Source: Agarophyton chilense (taxonomy: Eukaryota > Rhodophyta > Florideophyceae > Gracilariales > Gracilariaceae). From it: 64,000 nt of DNA. Under the pieces are notes generated by a model. It was not told where the DNA came from and did no database searches. It saw nothing but the letters and a program-made list of their open reading frames with translations. Below are positions 32,403 to 43,330 of this stretch, piece after piece (the first letter of the stretch is position 1; every line of letters begins with the position of its first letter). The position numbers were made by a program, and so were the translations under genes. Location: NCBI GenBank assembly GCA_030374765.1, contig JARGXX010000099.1:1054001-1118000 (forward strand). Direction: 5' to 3'.

Positions 32403-33190
32403 TCTACGAGCACCTGGATGGGAAAGGAATATTTGTTCGAAGAGCATCTGGCCTCGGAAGGGTGGAATTCATACGCTACTGCGCATTGGAAATGCAATGC
32501 GGATGCTAGGATAAGGAGTTGCACAGATTCCTGATACAACTACCTGCGAATATCCAAAGATTCTTTACTTATTCTAGTAAACGGTTTTTGGTGTTTGATT
32601 CACGAGGAGTTCGAGGCCAGGTACGTGCAAGAGTCTACGGAGCAGGACCTGAAACGCATAATGAAGATCAATGCCGCCGCCGGCTTTTCCGGTTGTATTG
32701 GTAGACTGAGAGTGCAAGAACTTTCCTGTCGCGTGGGTTTGGCAGTACAAGGGAAATGAGAGAGGAAACATACAGTCGTGCTTGAGGCCACATGTCAATC
32801 TGATCTATAGGTATTGCGCAAGCATTTTGGCGATCTTGGCTCGCACAACAATAAAAAATTCTGGACAAATATAAAAAGATGCCACTGATACATTGAGGGG
32901 AGTTTCCACCTTCTATACCGTACAACGTAACCGAGACCACGCGCACAGTATTATACTATCTGGCAAACGCAATTCACCTAAACTAGGCCATCTTCACAAA
33001 AAAAATCAAGGACGCCATATTATTAGAAGAGCTATTATACTAAAAGGGTCAAAAAGCCATCAGAAAGGATATATAGCGCGCTTTCGGGATCCGTGGAGGT
33101 CGTTTGACAGCTCTACAACGGCTGCGCAGAGTGTCGAAGGGCGTGGATATGGCATTTTCAACAGAAAGGTCATTATAATACCACACATGG

Positions 33191-34574
33191 TCTGAGAGGT
33201 GCCCGGGTACACGAACGACAGCAACAGGAACGGTGTGGTGCACTCGGAAGATGCCCTCAAAATCTTCAATAACTGTGGGCGCTTCAAATGGGAGTCTTTC
33301 AAAGTTAGATTTGAACAAACGAAAAGAATATCGCGCTTCATACTTCATTTTCAACAGTCACCGCACAATCCTCCAGAACAGTCAGTCGTATAGATTACTT
33401 CTCTTTAAAGTACGATCTAATAAGCCATAACTGGGAACGCTTGGAAGGAAAAAGGGTTTTAAAACTGGAGAGAAATTAGTGGCGTAGTTTCGATTCATTT
33501 AATGAAGCAAAAGCCGGCGCGGAGCCCCGTAAAAGAAAGAAATTACGAAGATCTGTACCGGCACCGTTCTTCTCAAGAACTTTTACGTATTTTTAAGGGC
33601 AGTGGCTATTCTTTCAAATCTTCTGAAGGCGCCTCTGGTTTTTTTCAGAGGGTGTCCTTAACTCGTCGTCAGTGCTGGTCGAAACCGACTCAAGCAGTTC
33701 TTCTTCTCTTGGGCCTAGCGTGAAGCTATTAAGATCATTTTAGACAATTTCAAATTGTTTCTGGGCGTTATCAAGTTAAATTTTCCGCACCGCTTCGAAC
33801 ATAGCGTTTCTGGCTTTGAATAGCATTCAGGAGGCGAGAAAAACGCAGCAACGTTCTTTGCTTCTATTATTCGCTGCGTCGTATTAGCAGATGATGCCAA
33901 TGACCATATAGTTCTTGTGTGAATGTTTTCTTGTTTTATCATAATGAGGTTTTGGCTTTTAATTCCAAGAAAAGCTTGTGATTCGTTTCTACGACCATTC
34001 TTGACCGAAATTTGTTCAACAGGGTTCCTAGATCTATCAGATTGGACTTGACTTGCTCCTAGCTTCTTCATAATTATGTCGATAGTGTTGCCCAATACTT
34101 GGGCTGCTGATGAAGCACTTTTGAGAAGTTGACGTACAGCCACTTTTTGATTGCAAATTTCTTGAAGTCGTAAAATATGATCTTTGTCTCCCAGATGTGA
34201 ACGAACAGCCCCGTTGACGAGAAATATATGTCTGACAACCCGGTTCGAAGAAATTCTTGAACGTTGTATGTTGCCACCCGATACGTTCGTAAACTGCGAA
34301 TATGTCTGGAAAATGTTGCAAAATACTTTTTCTTTTCGCAAATTAGTATATGCTTTCTAAAACGCTTGTAGACTCTTGACCATGCTCGATTAAGAGCCGC
34401 TTAACCGTCTCTAGAAATACCTTGCGTGTTTGATCAACTTAAGTGACAGGACCTTCAGAAGTTGCAACCCACTTCTTCTATTGCGTTCCGTTTTCAGAAA
34501 GGTTTAAGTACGTTCTGTGGTCGATGATGTCAATCGAAAGGATGAGAGGGGAAATGATGGCGATGGTCAGAGTA
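33191..34574. other. Unresolved region right of the Harbinger remnant
   Basis: The left part may hold the decayed C-terminus of the Harbinger-like transposase, but I cannot follow it. The right part holds a minus-strand frame of unknown nature, listed separately, that ends before the copia LTR at 34575. Confidence 0.4.
33715..34341 (-). CDS. Unrecognised 208-residue frame
   Basis: An uninterrupted minus-strand frame rich in Ser, Asn and Lys, with several hydrophobic short stretches (VVRHIFLVNGAV, KSASSAAQVLGN). It has no motif I know. It lies between the Harbinger-like remnant and the 3' LTR of Cop-B, and could be part of an unidentified element or host DNA. It could also be open by chance in AT-rich DNA. 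Confidence 0.25.
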   Translation of the reverse strand: MRKEKVFCNIFQTYSQFTNVSGGNIQRSRISSNRVVRHIFLVNGAVRSHLGDKDHILRLQEICNQKVAVRQLLKSASSAAQVLGNTIDIIMKKLGASQVQSDRSRNPVEQISVKNGRRNESQAFLGIKSQNLIMIKQENIHTRTIWSLASSANTTQRIIEAKNVAAFFSPPECYSKPETLCSKRCGKFNLITPRNNLKLSKMILIASR

Positions 34575-34825
34575 TTAGAAGCTGATAAACATTTGGCAGT
34601 GGTAACGTGGGGTACACTATGTATATTAAACAAAGATAACAACAGTGGACAGTTTACAACAAAAAGCGATAAACAACGAGATGTATTAGGTCAGAGTCTG
34701 TCAGGTTTTATATGGTGAACGCATGTATTTCGTGGCAACCATTGATTATCATTGATTCAATATTTCATAAATCACTGTGTATCACAACCACTTAGAAGAT
34801 GTATCTTGAACACAACCACTTATTA
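34575..34825 (-). repeat. 3' LTR of Cop-B
   Basis: About 250 bp matching 59553-59796, with shared blocks such as CAGAGTCTGTCAGG, TATTTCGTGGCAACCA and AATCACTGTGTAT. The exact ends are uncertain because the two copies fade out gradually. Confidence 0.75.
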
Positions 34826-35738
34826 CATTTCACATTAATTCTCTTTTCTATTTCATCAGAAAAAAGATCAGAGTCTTTTGAAAGACAATTACCGAAAGAT
34901 AAGACAATCTTTCCCGAAAACAGTTTCAGTATAAGTGCATCGGTTAAAGGGCTGTTTGGTTTCGCTAGTGCATTAAACATATTACGTTTCCCAGATGTCC
35001 AACAAACTTGGTTAACCCTGTGAGTTTCAAACTCAAAACCTCTGATAGACCTATCAATAGAGTTGCGGGATGTGGAAAATATTTTGAATAAGTTTTTGGA
35101 GTCCACGACGAGTTTGATATCAATATTCATTCCAGGTAGAATTTGATATGCCTTTGCAATAACCTTTGCATCATCTATAGCACCGCCTGCTGCAAAGATT
35201 TCAGCGGCATCGATTGACCTAGCAGGTCCCTTCGAATTGTGCAAACACCACGGCACAAGATGTAGCACTGCGTCTTTCTATCATTTCCGAAATAGAAGAC
35301 CAGTGATAAAGCCAAGTTGTTCGTGATCTGTCCGTCGACTGGCATCTGAAAACACAAGAACAGATAATTTGTAGATTCCTTTTTCAATCGGCCAACGATA
35401 GCTAAGAGAATATGCAAGTTTTTACAGTAAACGTTCTCTGGTGATTTGGGTGACTAAATCATGTACCGTTGTGTTCGGCATTTTTTGCTGCAGAAAACCT
35501 GAATAAAAAGCGCATAACGGCAAAGCTTCAATTACCATTCCCCCCAATGAGCTGTTGAGATATTTGAACGAGCTTATTTCGATTTTATTTAAAGCCTGCT
35601 CCGTTTTACGTCTTTGGATACGGCTTATCGGGTAGGATGATAGTTCTGTCAGTTTTTTATCTCCATGTATGATTTAAGTTTAATCTTCATTTTGGCATAT
35701 CTGCAAGCCGTAGAACAGGAAAATGCCAGGACCATAAA
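34792..35738 (-). pseudogene. RNase H and RT connection of Cop-B
   Basis: Minus-strand frames 34792-35268 and 35175-35417 cover a copia RNase H. The catalytic Asp box appears as LVVDSKNLFKIF. An A-A-E-I-F-A-A-G-G segment matches the Glu motif. The first strand is displaced into the neighbouring frame. The RT connection between 35418 and 35738 is broken. Confidence 0.65.
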
Positions 35739-36338
35739 CTACTGTGCCCAAATCATATCTTTCTTGAAAAGTTTCAATAACAGACTTCGCAACATCATCA
35801 GGACACGCAAAGCGTCTTTCATGTAAAATGGTTGTCTAACATATCGAATCTTTTGGAAGCCAAATGATGATAACAAATTGTCAATGACTGCTTGCCATTT
35901 AGCATTTACGTTAACGAGGCCATAGGCAGCCGTGAAGAGTAACCATAAATGTGTGTTATCTGAGATTTTGCGAGGTGGAACGAAAAATGCATCACGTTGT
36001 GCTTTTCCGGTTTGGAGAAAAGTGCTTTTAGAATTAAATTTTGCCCGCCCCCAGTTAAAAATAGCCGCAATCGATAAAACTATGCGAATTGCGGTAGGTG
36101 GGCATGATGAAGAATCTGTCTTCAGAAGGTGCTTATCTTGATCATGATTTCCATGTGTAGCTATTCGGGCCTTCATATTGAGCGTATTTTCATCATTAAA
36201 AGTCTCTCGGTACATCATATGATTTGAAATAATGTTTGCGTTCTTTTGTACATCATCGATGTGAATGGTCTCAACATTGGACTTAAATTCATGTTCCCCT
36301 TTTCGGTAGGAATTGATTAAAGGGGGTTGAGGAAACAA
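35739..36338 (-). pseudogene. Reverse transcriptase of Cop-B
   Basis: A 199-residue minus-strand frame with copia RT motifs in order: NANIISNHMMY, MKARIATHGNHD, and a segment FNSKSTFLQTG where the usual D-x-K-x-A-F-L is degraded (first catalytic Asp lost to Asn). AYGLVNVNAKW corresponds to the conserved LYGL...W part. It lies between the gag-proximal linker and RNase H as expected for copia. Confidence 0.78.
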
Positions 36339-36350
36339 TTGTGCCTGGAA

Positions 36351-37246
36351 CTACATAAAGTCTTTTGTTCCGAATGTCTGCTTGTAAGCTCCCAAAACGT
36401 CTTGCGAATTACTCGTAATATTTGGATCCTTCACCGAAGCAGAAGCGGCACTCAGAACAGAACCTGTTCCAAGTCTCCGAGTTTCATAGTTTAAATTCGA
36501 AGATATAGAATCACCATCATCGTTTACAATAGTGTGAGTGTTTCTAACGTCATCAATTGCATCGACTTTGCCCGAGTAAAAAGTATCATCAGCGAGCCAG
36601 TATATTTCGACGGGGTATTCAACACCCGGGCTTGGAATAAAACCAGTATTTACGTAGTTGTTGAAGGCGCTAAAGTCCGCATCTGTTTCAGTTGAATGAT
36701 CTGTAGCTGGTTGAGGTTCAGCATCATGACTCGTAATACACAGGGAAATGCATAATTCGAGATTTTTATCCAGTGTATCAGTAGCTCTTTGAGTTGTGCT
36801 CGCAAGTGTTTGCTCAGTAAGAGAGAGTCTAATTTCTTCAAGAGCAGCGTTTTGAGTTCGACAACCATTTCCTGCCATTTTCGTAGTACCAGAGAGCTTA
36901 TCATACTGAAAAACTGCCTTCGGGCACTTCATTTTCTTCTCTTTTCTTTCTCATTCTTGATATAGATCTGCATAGTATCACCGACACTCACTCCATGATC
37001 ATTTATGGACTTAGATTTCGAAATCTTTGTCATCTTCCCACTGGCCATTACGTCATTCTGTGCTAGAATCAGCTCATCTTGTATCTGAAGTGGAAATGCG
37101 CCGGTTTTGAAAGATCGTGGGTAACCTTTGGCCATCTCGTATGCAGAACAAACATCTCTTTCGTATAAATCATTAAAACTGCGAAGAGTTCTTCGTACAA
37201 ATAGCCGATCATTTTCAATGGACAAGTCAATCAGATTATGTCTCAC
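36351..37246 (-). pseudogene. Integrase C-terminus and linker of Cop-B
   Basis: Two minus-strand frames overlap by a few bases. The upstream one (36929-37246) has RRTLRSFNDLYERDVCSAYEMAKGYP, the end of the integrase core where a partner helix and target-site region lie, then a short basic tail. The downstream one (36351-36932) is an acidic, low-similarity linker to RT with a Tudor-like pattern (VEIYWLADDTFYSGKV). Cop-A has a comparable spacer. Confidence 0.65.
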
Positions 37247-37414
37247 ACATTTCTTAAAGTCGCAAATGACACGATCTCTTGATTCTGATATATTGTTTTA
37301 ATCGGCCGAGAGATGAAGGGCGAGCTTCTATTCCCAGATCAGTCAAGTATTGGTAATTTTGTCATTTTTGAAAGCAGGGTGAAAAACAGTATTTGATGTA
37401 TAGAACTGTGTAAT

Positions 37415-37900
37415 TCAGAGAGTGCCAAACAAGCAGATGCACATAGAATTAGAAAGCTTGTCTACCACATCTCCTGACGAGAATCTTGTCATGGAATCCA
37501 TGATATGATAAACGTAATTACCGTTCGAGTAAAATTGACCGACACATAACATATCATTGAATGATCGATTGAGAGAACTCAGCGACAATTTTCGTGTCTG
37601 TTTAGGTAAAGATGTCGTCAAAGAGTTTGACATTTCTTCGAGTTCGTAATAAGGCATTTCTTCGTGCTCTCATTCCACATTTTGTTTCTTTCCAGTTGTA
37701 TCTTGATACCCGTAAAACTGGCATACCCGCTGCCATGCTTATGCACGTTTTCCATGACTGTTTTCAAGTCACGCCAATACATGGATTCCCCAGTTGTTTC
37801 GTGTTGAGTCCTGGCCCATCCAGTTGTGTACTGGCATAAAATACGCTCTTCTCCAAAATGTTTGGAGTTGCTGGTGTATGCTGTACCAAACTGACAGACG
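37415..37900 (-). pseudogene. Integrase core start and pre-integrase region of Cop-B
   Basis: The frame 37415-37657 reads LNRSFNDMLCVGQF then VYHIMDSMTRFSSGDVVDKL, equivalent to the first part of the copia integrase core (compare HMVDAWTGYSE in Cop-A). The catalytic Asp before it is not preserved as in Cop-A (FND for QID). The frame to the right (to about 37900) would be the pre-integrase zinc region, where only isolated Cys residues remain. Confidence 0.6.
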
Positions 37901-38327
37901 GAAGGTAGCGGTGATACTGCTTGTCTCACAAACTCATTCTGTCAGTCAGAGTAGAATGGCACGATGTGCCCGACCTAGAAGGAGGAGATTAGCGATATCT
38001 GTAAGGTGGGGCAGCAACAGCCATTGAAAGTTGCAACAGGAACCGCTGGTGTACTAAGACCACGTTGGTAGACGGTGATGCACAGCACCCACGGGTCCGA
38101 AAAACCGTAAGGACACTAGAATTTTCTTTATGGTCGACTGTAGAAACCAAAAGGTGTAAAAATAGTCTAGTAGGTGCTTTACTTTACAATGCTGACCGAA
38201 GTTGCCATGCTTGGTGAAGATAGATATCTCACGAAAGCAAGTACCATCAAGGTGAAGATTTAAGCCTCTTCTCAGAAATTTCATTGTATTTTCGATCTGC
38301 AAATCCACCTTTCAACTTCGAAAACTA
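37900..38327 (+). repeat. Rearranged 5' LTR remnant of Gyp-C
   Basis: The part 38225-38327 matches 58260-58368, the sequence just before the primer-binding site in the right-hand copy. The part 37900-38245 matches 57410-57725 in reverse orientation. The 5' LTR is therefore not a plain copy of the 3' one; an internal segment is inverted and another part is missing. Confidence 0.6.
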
Positions 38328-38328
38328 G

Positions 38329-38341
38329 TGGGGAGCCGCAC
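38329..38341 (+). other. Candidate primer-binding site of Gyp-C
   Basis: TGGGGAGCCGCA follows the LTR remnant, starting with TGG as expected for pairing with a tRNA CCA end. The same TGGGGAGCCGCA follows the matching LTR end at 58368. The priming tRNA was not identified. Confidence 0.6.
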
Positions 38342-38374
38342 AACCGACTTCGAAGAGGAACAGAACCTCCGGCG

Positions 38375-39192
38375 ATGGAGGGCCCACGGTTTTATTACCT
38401 ACCGAAACCTGTTGGTAAAGCTGCTCAGGAAAGTAATGGAAAAGACCCTGGTTGTAGGGATAAGTCGTTGAGCTCAGAATTGGAGCGACACTGACGACTT
38501 TCTTGCAAGAAAAAGAAGAAAAACAAAGGGGCGAAGAGAAAGGGGCACCAGTCGGACCCTGACGCTTCGAGCTCAGAAACCGAATCTGATGAGTCAACGG
38601 ATGAAACCCGAAGAGGTTCACGGAATCGCAAGAAAAATTCTAGTCGTTACCAGAGAAAAAATGACCGCAAGTGTAAAACCAAACAGTATGACTCGTCGGA
38701 GTCAGATTTCGACAACGATCTCGACCTACAGGTGATCGTTCCGATGAACGATATTCTTACAAAGGCGGGCGACTTTCACACCTATGTGTCGGAGAACAAG
38801 AACTCTGGGAACACCGAAGAGGTTTCTCAGAAGATAACTAAGCATCAAGGGAGGCTTGGTTTCCAGATAGAGGACCCCGTTTATCGAGAGATGACCTCAT
38901 CGCTATCATCGACATCTTTCAAAGGTTCAAGAGGACATGTGACCAAAATTGGGTTTCAGAAGGTGCCGCCATGTGGTTATATCAGTTTTATCTCAAAAAT
39001 CAGGCCGCCAACATGTTGCGCAACCGCTTGCAGGGAAATAACGTACCGGTGGATGATAAACATACGGAAATTCTGACTACATACCCAGAAGTGGTGAACT
39101 TTCGCTTGGAAACCTATGCAACCGATCAGGAGATTCAGAAGGGCTACTCTGAGGTGCTTACACACTGTCAACGAGCACAGCAAACTGAATAG
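38375..39192 (+). pseudogene. Gag of Gyp-C
   Basis: The gag starts with an ATG at 38375 (EGPRFYYLPKPVGKAAQE), and the same start region is seen at 58400-58540. Stops and frameshifts follow. The Lys/Ser-rich stretch at 38500-38700 is charged and disordered. The capsid-like part is in the frame 38971-39192: MWLYQFYLKNQAAN, then YPEVVNFRLETYATDQEIQKG, a pattern of retrotransposon gag capsids. No zinc knuckle was found. A run of Cs (40052-40061) marks a frame slip before the protease. Confidence 0.65.
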
Positions 39193-40031
39193 GACTATGC
39201 ACGCTCGGTCTTTGCGACGTCGTCTCGATGCGGTAGCGATTTTACTACCACAAGGTTGAAGTAAATCTATGCTGATCACATTGACAAACCAATAAAGTCG
39301 CAGGTAAGGAATTATTTTAATACAAACCGCTAACGGGACTATAACGCACTGGCATATTATGAGCACGGCCTAAGAGATACGCCACGAATGTAAAAAAGGA
39401 CAGAGGCTCCCACACCGAAAGGAGAAAAGGATAAACCGAAAATGTCAGTTTTTGGCATCGAAGAATCATCCACGATAGATGACGGATCAGTTGGGCACAC
39501 AACTCATGTGCAAGAATTTCGACTGATGGACACTCCTCTGGTCGGGTAATATTCGTTTCCCAGTTCAAACTAGTCGAGTTCAGTACCTGGTGGGATACCT
39601 TTGAAACCAACGTTGACTCCTTCGACGATGGTATGCGCTCCACCCTACCCAGGCCTTGCAGAAAAATATGCTAACGAAGTTGGTGCAAGGCCTCTATACA
39701 GAACGAAAATTCCATTCTTTAATAAGGTCTAACCAAAACCAACCACGATGGCCTCAAGAGACCCTGCAACAGGCACCCTCTTCTTCTGGTTTTGTTTGCC
39801 TCCCAACCATTTGGCGACGCAGTATAGCAACGTGGCTCCCCAGATACGAACCGTACTCTCACAGGTGCTGCCGCAGAACCATCGGGAAGTCTTCAGTCCC
39901 TAACCCGCAGCGGCTCGCCCTAAAGGGAACGCAAATGCGCCACTTATGGCACCTCAACAGGTCAATGTGGTCACGGACGGAACTTAGGAAACTAAGCCCG
40001 TCGACGAGGGGGAAAATGCCAACCGGTTGGA

Positions 40032-40565
40032 GTGAAGGCCACTCCCAAACGCCCCCCCCCCTCTGAAAGCCTTCCCATAACATCTGGTTCAACTATGGAT
40101 GAATACTCATTGGTAAATAAATATGAAGAGGTTCTGGATGACCCAGTCACTATATGCTCCCTCAAACACAATAACTACAAGTTAAACATCACCCTTGGGT
40201 TTACTACTAACCATTTGGTTCCATGTGAAATCGTCCTGGATACAGGAGCGGGACCCAGTCTTGTGAATGCTAGATTATTACTGCGAAGGTTGTTAGACAG
40301 GATACAGCCCTGCACATTGCAGATCCTACTCGTGGATGCTAATAATAGATCTCTTTCAGTCCGTAGATACCTTACCCTCATGGTCATGATTAGAAACCTG
40401 AAAGTAAAGGTCCGCTTTCTCATGATCAACCAACTGGCAACGGACAGCATTATGTGGACATCTTTTATCGACCGCCACATCCGGCGTATAGTACCCGGAT
40501 CCCAGACGGTTCTTTTCAACAATGAATTCCGCATTGTCATTATTGGGAAGCGCCGAGGACCCTAG
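40032..40565 (+). CDS. Aspartic protease of Gyp-C
   Basis: A 177-residue open frame holds a retropepsin-like protease with the active-site triplet in VLDTGAGPSLVNA (Asp codon 40239-40241). The flanking strand (CEIVLDTGAG) and the closing part (DSIMWTSFIDRHIRRIVPG) match the Gyp-A protease (ILWTSFLDRYI). It is the best preserved protease in the window and keeps the catalytic Asp lost in Gyp-A. It ends at a stop before the RT. Confidence 0.82.
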   Translation: MKATPKRPPPSESLPITSGSTMDEYSLVNKYEEVLDDPVTICSLKHNNYKLNITLGFTTNHLVPCEIVLDTGAGPSLVNARLLLRRLLDRIQPCTLQILLVDANNRSLSVRRYLTLMVMIRNLKVKVRFLMINQLATDSIMWTSFIDRHIRRIVPGSQTVLFNNEFRIVIIGKRRGP

Positions 40566-41039
40566 AAACAGAAAAAAAGACGGGAAACTGCAAACAAACC
40601 AGCAGGTACAATTCCAAACAAGGTCTAGTTAGCCCACAGAGTATCCATTCCACCTTCCCACCAATTGGTCGTACAAGTCACATCCTTACGACCAGGTATG
40701 GTATCAATTCAGAAACTTGCCAAGTTTGGGGAAAAACGCACGACCCTGAAGGGGAATGGAAATGTCAAGAATATACCGAACACACCGTTCAAGATATACC
40801 TCAGCAACTTTAGCAACCACATGGTAAAGCTCCTCAAAAAAAACATTATCTGCTGATCCCTCCCAGCGCCAGTTCATATCTTCAATGAAACTATCATGGT
40901 CTCATAGAGACGTGAACTGTAAGGAGGTTGAGGCGAGTGAGAGTGAAAACTACAAGGTAACAAGAAACACCGGAAGCACAGAGAAGACTGACAGCAACAT
41001 GGAAGTAGGGAGGGTTTAGGCTTGGAGAGAAGAACCAAA

Positions 41040-42030
41040 ACTCGGCCTTAAAGGTGAAAGAAACAATAAAAGGATACTCTCTCTACTGGAGCCGTTCGAA
41101 CCCACGTGGTCCGGATGGCTGGGTGCGATAGAAGCAACCCAGTATCGCATGGACTTGGCCCCGGACGCCAAGCCTATTCATTAGCAACCGTACTGGGCCG
41201 GTTCAAAAGCACAAAAAGTAGACGTACTAGAGGTGCAGAGAATGCTCCGTTGAGGTGTGGTTGAGCTCGCAAATTCGGAATGGGCAAGCTCCGTGGTGCT
41301 TGTGCAAAAGCGAGGAGAAACCCCCAAAGCGGTTCTGTATCGAGTAGTGGAAGTTGAATTCCGTTACAGTAAGAGAATCGTTTCCGATACCAAGAATGGA
41401 TAAATGAATCGATTCCTTAGGGGACAAAAATATAGTCACCACCTTTAATGCCAACTGTGGTTGTTGGAAAATAGAGATACCCAAGGAGGACAGAGGTAAG
41501 ACCACGTTCACATGGCACGCTGGTCTCTACCGATTCCAGAGGATGCCTTTCTGTTCACGTTATGCGCCGACAAGCTTCAAACGGGCTTTTGACATTACAG
41601 TGTCAAAAACCAGGTAGACAACCGAACACATTCAGACAGTACTGGATCTCCTGAGAAAGACGGGAGTAACTCTGAAGTTAAGTAAGTGTATGTTTTTCAA
41701 CCAGAAGGTGTAGTATCTAGGGCACACAATCAGCCCAGGGTAACTTCAAGTAGCCGAACAAAACCTCAGAGCGGTACGAGAAGAGAAAAAATCTAGAACC
41801 AAAACGGATATGCGCTCTTTAAAAGGATTGCGCAACGTCTATCGCAGTTTTATCAAAGGCTTTGAAAAGAAAGCAGCCCCTCCAAACCGCCGTCTCCAAA
41901 AAGGTCAACCAGAAATGTTTATGTATCTAGAATACGTAGAACTGGACGTTTTCCATCTCTTTAAAACAGTGCTGCTTTCAACTCCTACATTGACCGAAAG
42001 CGAGAAAGCCATACAAATCTGATACTGATG
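41040..42030 (+). pseudogene. Reverse transcriptase of Gyp-C, catalytic box deleted
   Basis: Similarity to the Gyp-A RT runs across several frames: VELANSEWASSVVLVQKR near 41260-41310, the middle near 41450-41600, then directly VLDLLRKTGVTLKLSKC and RSLKGLRNVYRSFIKGF. Between TFKRAFDI and the helix after the active site about a dozen codons are gone, so the YLDD catalytic box is missing. This copy could never be active in its present form. Confidence 0.75.
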
Positions 42031-42044
42031 ACTCGGGCGCTCGA

Positions 42045-42360
42045 ATGGGTTTCTTTCTAATACAGAAGCAGGACGATGAATCAAAAGCACCATTTGGTTA
42101 CTGGTGCCGAGCGCTCACACAGACGGAACAGAACTACTTCGTCACGGGAAAAGAATGCCTCGCCGTGGTATGGAGCATTTTGATGCTGCGACCTTACATA
42201 AATGGTGCTCGTTTTACTATACGAGCGAATCCTTAATCCTTACGGTAGATATTGGGTCTGAGAGACACCTTCAGGCGGTTAGTTAAATGGAGACTCCGAG
42301 TATGAAGTCCAATACTTCCCTGGTATAAAACACAACATCGCGCATGGGATGTCCTGGGTA
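42045..42360 (+). pseudogene. RNase H of Gyp-C
   Basis: The frame from 42045 reads APFGYWCRALTQTEQNY, TGKECLAVVWSILMLRPYI and ARFTIRANP, matching the Gyp-A RNase H, but ends at a stop where the TDH catalytic motif should be (NP instead of TD). The remainder up to about 42360 continues in another frame with YFPGIKHNIAHGMS, the region that ends the domain. Confidence 0.72.
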
Positions 42361-42647
42361 AATGCCGATGGGCTGGACACCGAATCCGTAGAAGATGAAT
42401 TACCGTGCTTCACGATTCAGCTGGCACAGTCGTATGGTAAGTTCGAACAAAAAAGAATATGGGATATTGAAGAAGTACGGAAGGAGAAATCACCTGAAAT
42501 GGTAGGAGCCATCGAAGAAGGGGAGGACACTCCCATAACCTGAGAGCAATTCTTTAGAGCGCCAACTACAAAATTTATTGCAGGACATTGAGCAACAAAA
42601 TTGGCATCAAAAGGTCGTAGTTCGATATAGACCATGAAGGTTAACTA

Positions 42648-43330
42648 GTGTGTCGTTTTACTGTAGGCCTAGCACTCCAGAAGATGATACCAGAGTCTCT
42701 ACGCTCGAAGGTATTGTATTTAGGGCACTACCCAAGACTGACAAGTCATCTAGACAGGAAACTGTTATATTATAGCTTGAGAAAACACTTCTACTGGCCC
42801 CATATGGCTCACGATATTTACATCTATGTGGCTGGTTGTGCCTCTTGTGTAAAGAAACGTGGTGGTTCACGAAAGCACAGGAAGTGCCTGAAGCTTTACC
42901 TCGCGGGTGGGCGCTTGGAATTCGTAGCTATCGAAATCCTGGGCCCACTGCCAGAAACCTCAGGGGGTTACCATTCCGTGGTAGTCTTCACCATTCGGTT
43001 TTCAAAACTCAAAAGGGCTATAGAACTGAAGAGCACACCCTCGAAGGTCCTGGCAAGAGCCTTTCTGAGTAATTCAGTAAACCCGTATGATGCCCCAAAG
43101 TACCTACTCACTGGAAAAGGTTCGAGATTAGATTCGAAATTCTTTGAAGCAGTATGTATCATGCTGGGGTTGAAGAATTATGTCACCACAGCGTACCATC
43201 CGCAGACGAACGGCAAAGTCGAACGCCTCAAGAAAACCTTTGTGGCAAGGCTACGAACTTTAAACTGGATAGGCAGATTATGTACAGCCCCTAACATATG
43301 CCTACAACTCTCAGGTACACAGATCTAAGC
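42648..43330 (+). CDS. Integrase core of Gyp-C
   Basis: A 226-residue frame covers the zinc finger (LGHYPRLTSHLD with C-x2-C in CASCVKK) and the catalytic core. The first catalytic Asp is changed to Glu (FVAIEILGPLPE); the second is changed to Gly-Lys wording (YLLTGKGSRLDSKFF where Gyp-A has TDNGSQF); the Glu is retained (NGKVERLKKTF). It is nearly full length but catalytically broken. The C-terminal third continues in other frames toward the chromodomain. Confidence 0.82.

Larger units (their letters stand above)
21812..33190 (+). pseudogene. PIF/Harbinger-like transposase remnant split by Gyp-A
   Basis: Two pieces of one transposase-like gene flank Gyp-A: 21812-22132 and 32403 to about 33190. 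The left piece carries the N-terminal helix-rich wording of PIF/Harbinger nucleases (RNFGGALHRL, then MFARRFRTPRNVFESI). The right piece continues the same codon register (YEHLDGKGIFVRRASGLGR) and then, with frameshifts, EEFEARYVQESTEQDLKRI, GFSGCIG and FPVAWVWQYKGNERG. Those match the region around the first catalytic Asp of this family, but the Asp itself is not preserved in a readable frame. Reading across the insertion restores a plausible codon (Ile-Tyr), which supports the junction. Terminal inverted repeats were not identified. Confidence 0.75.
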
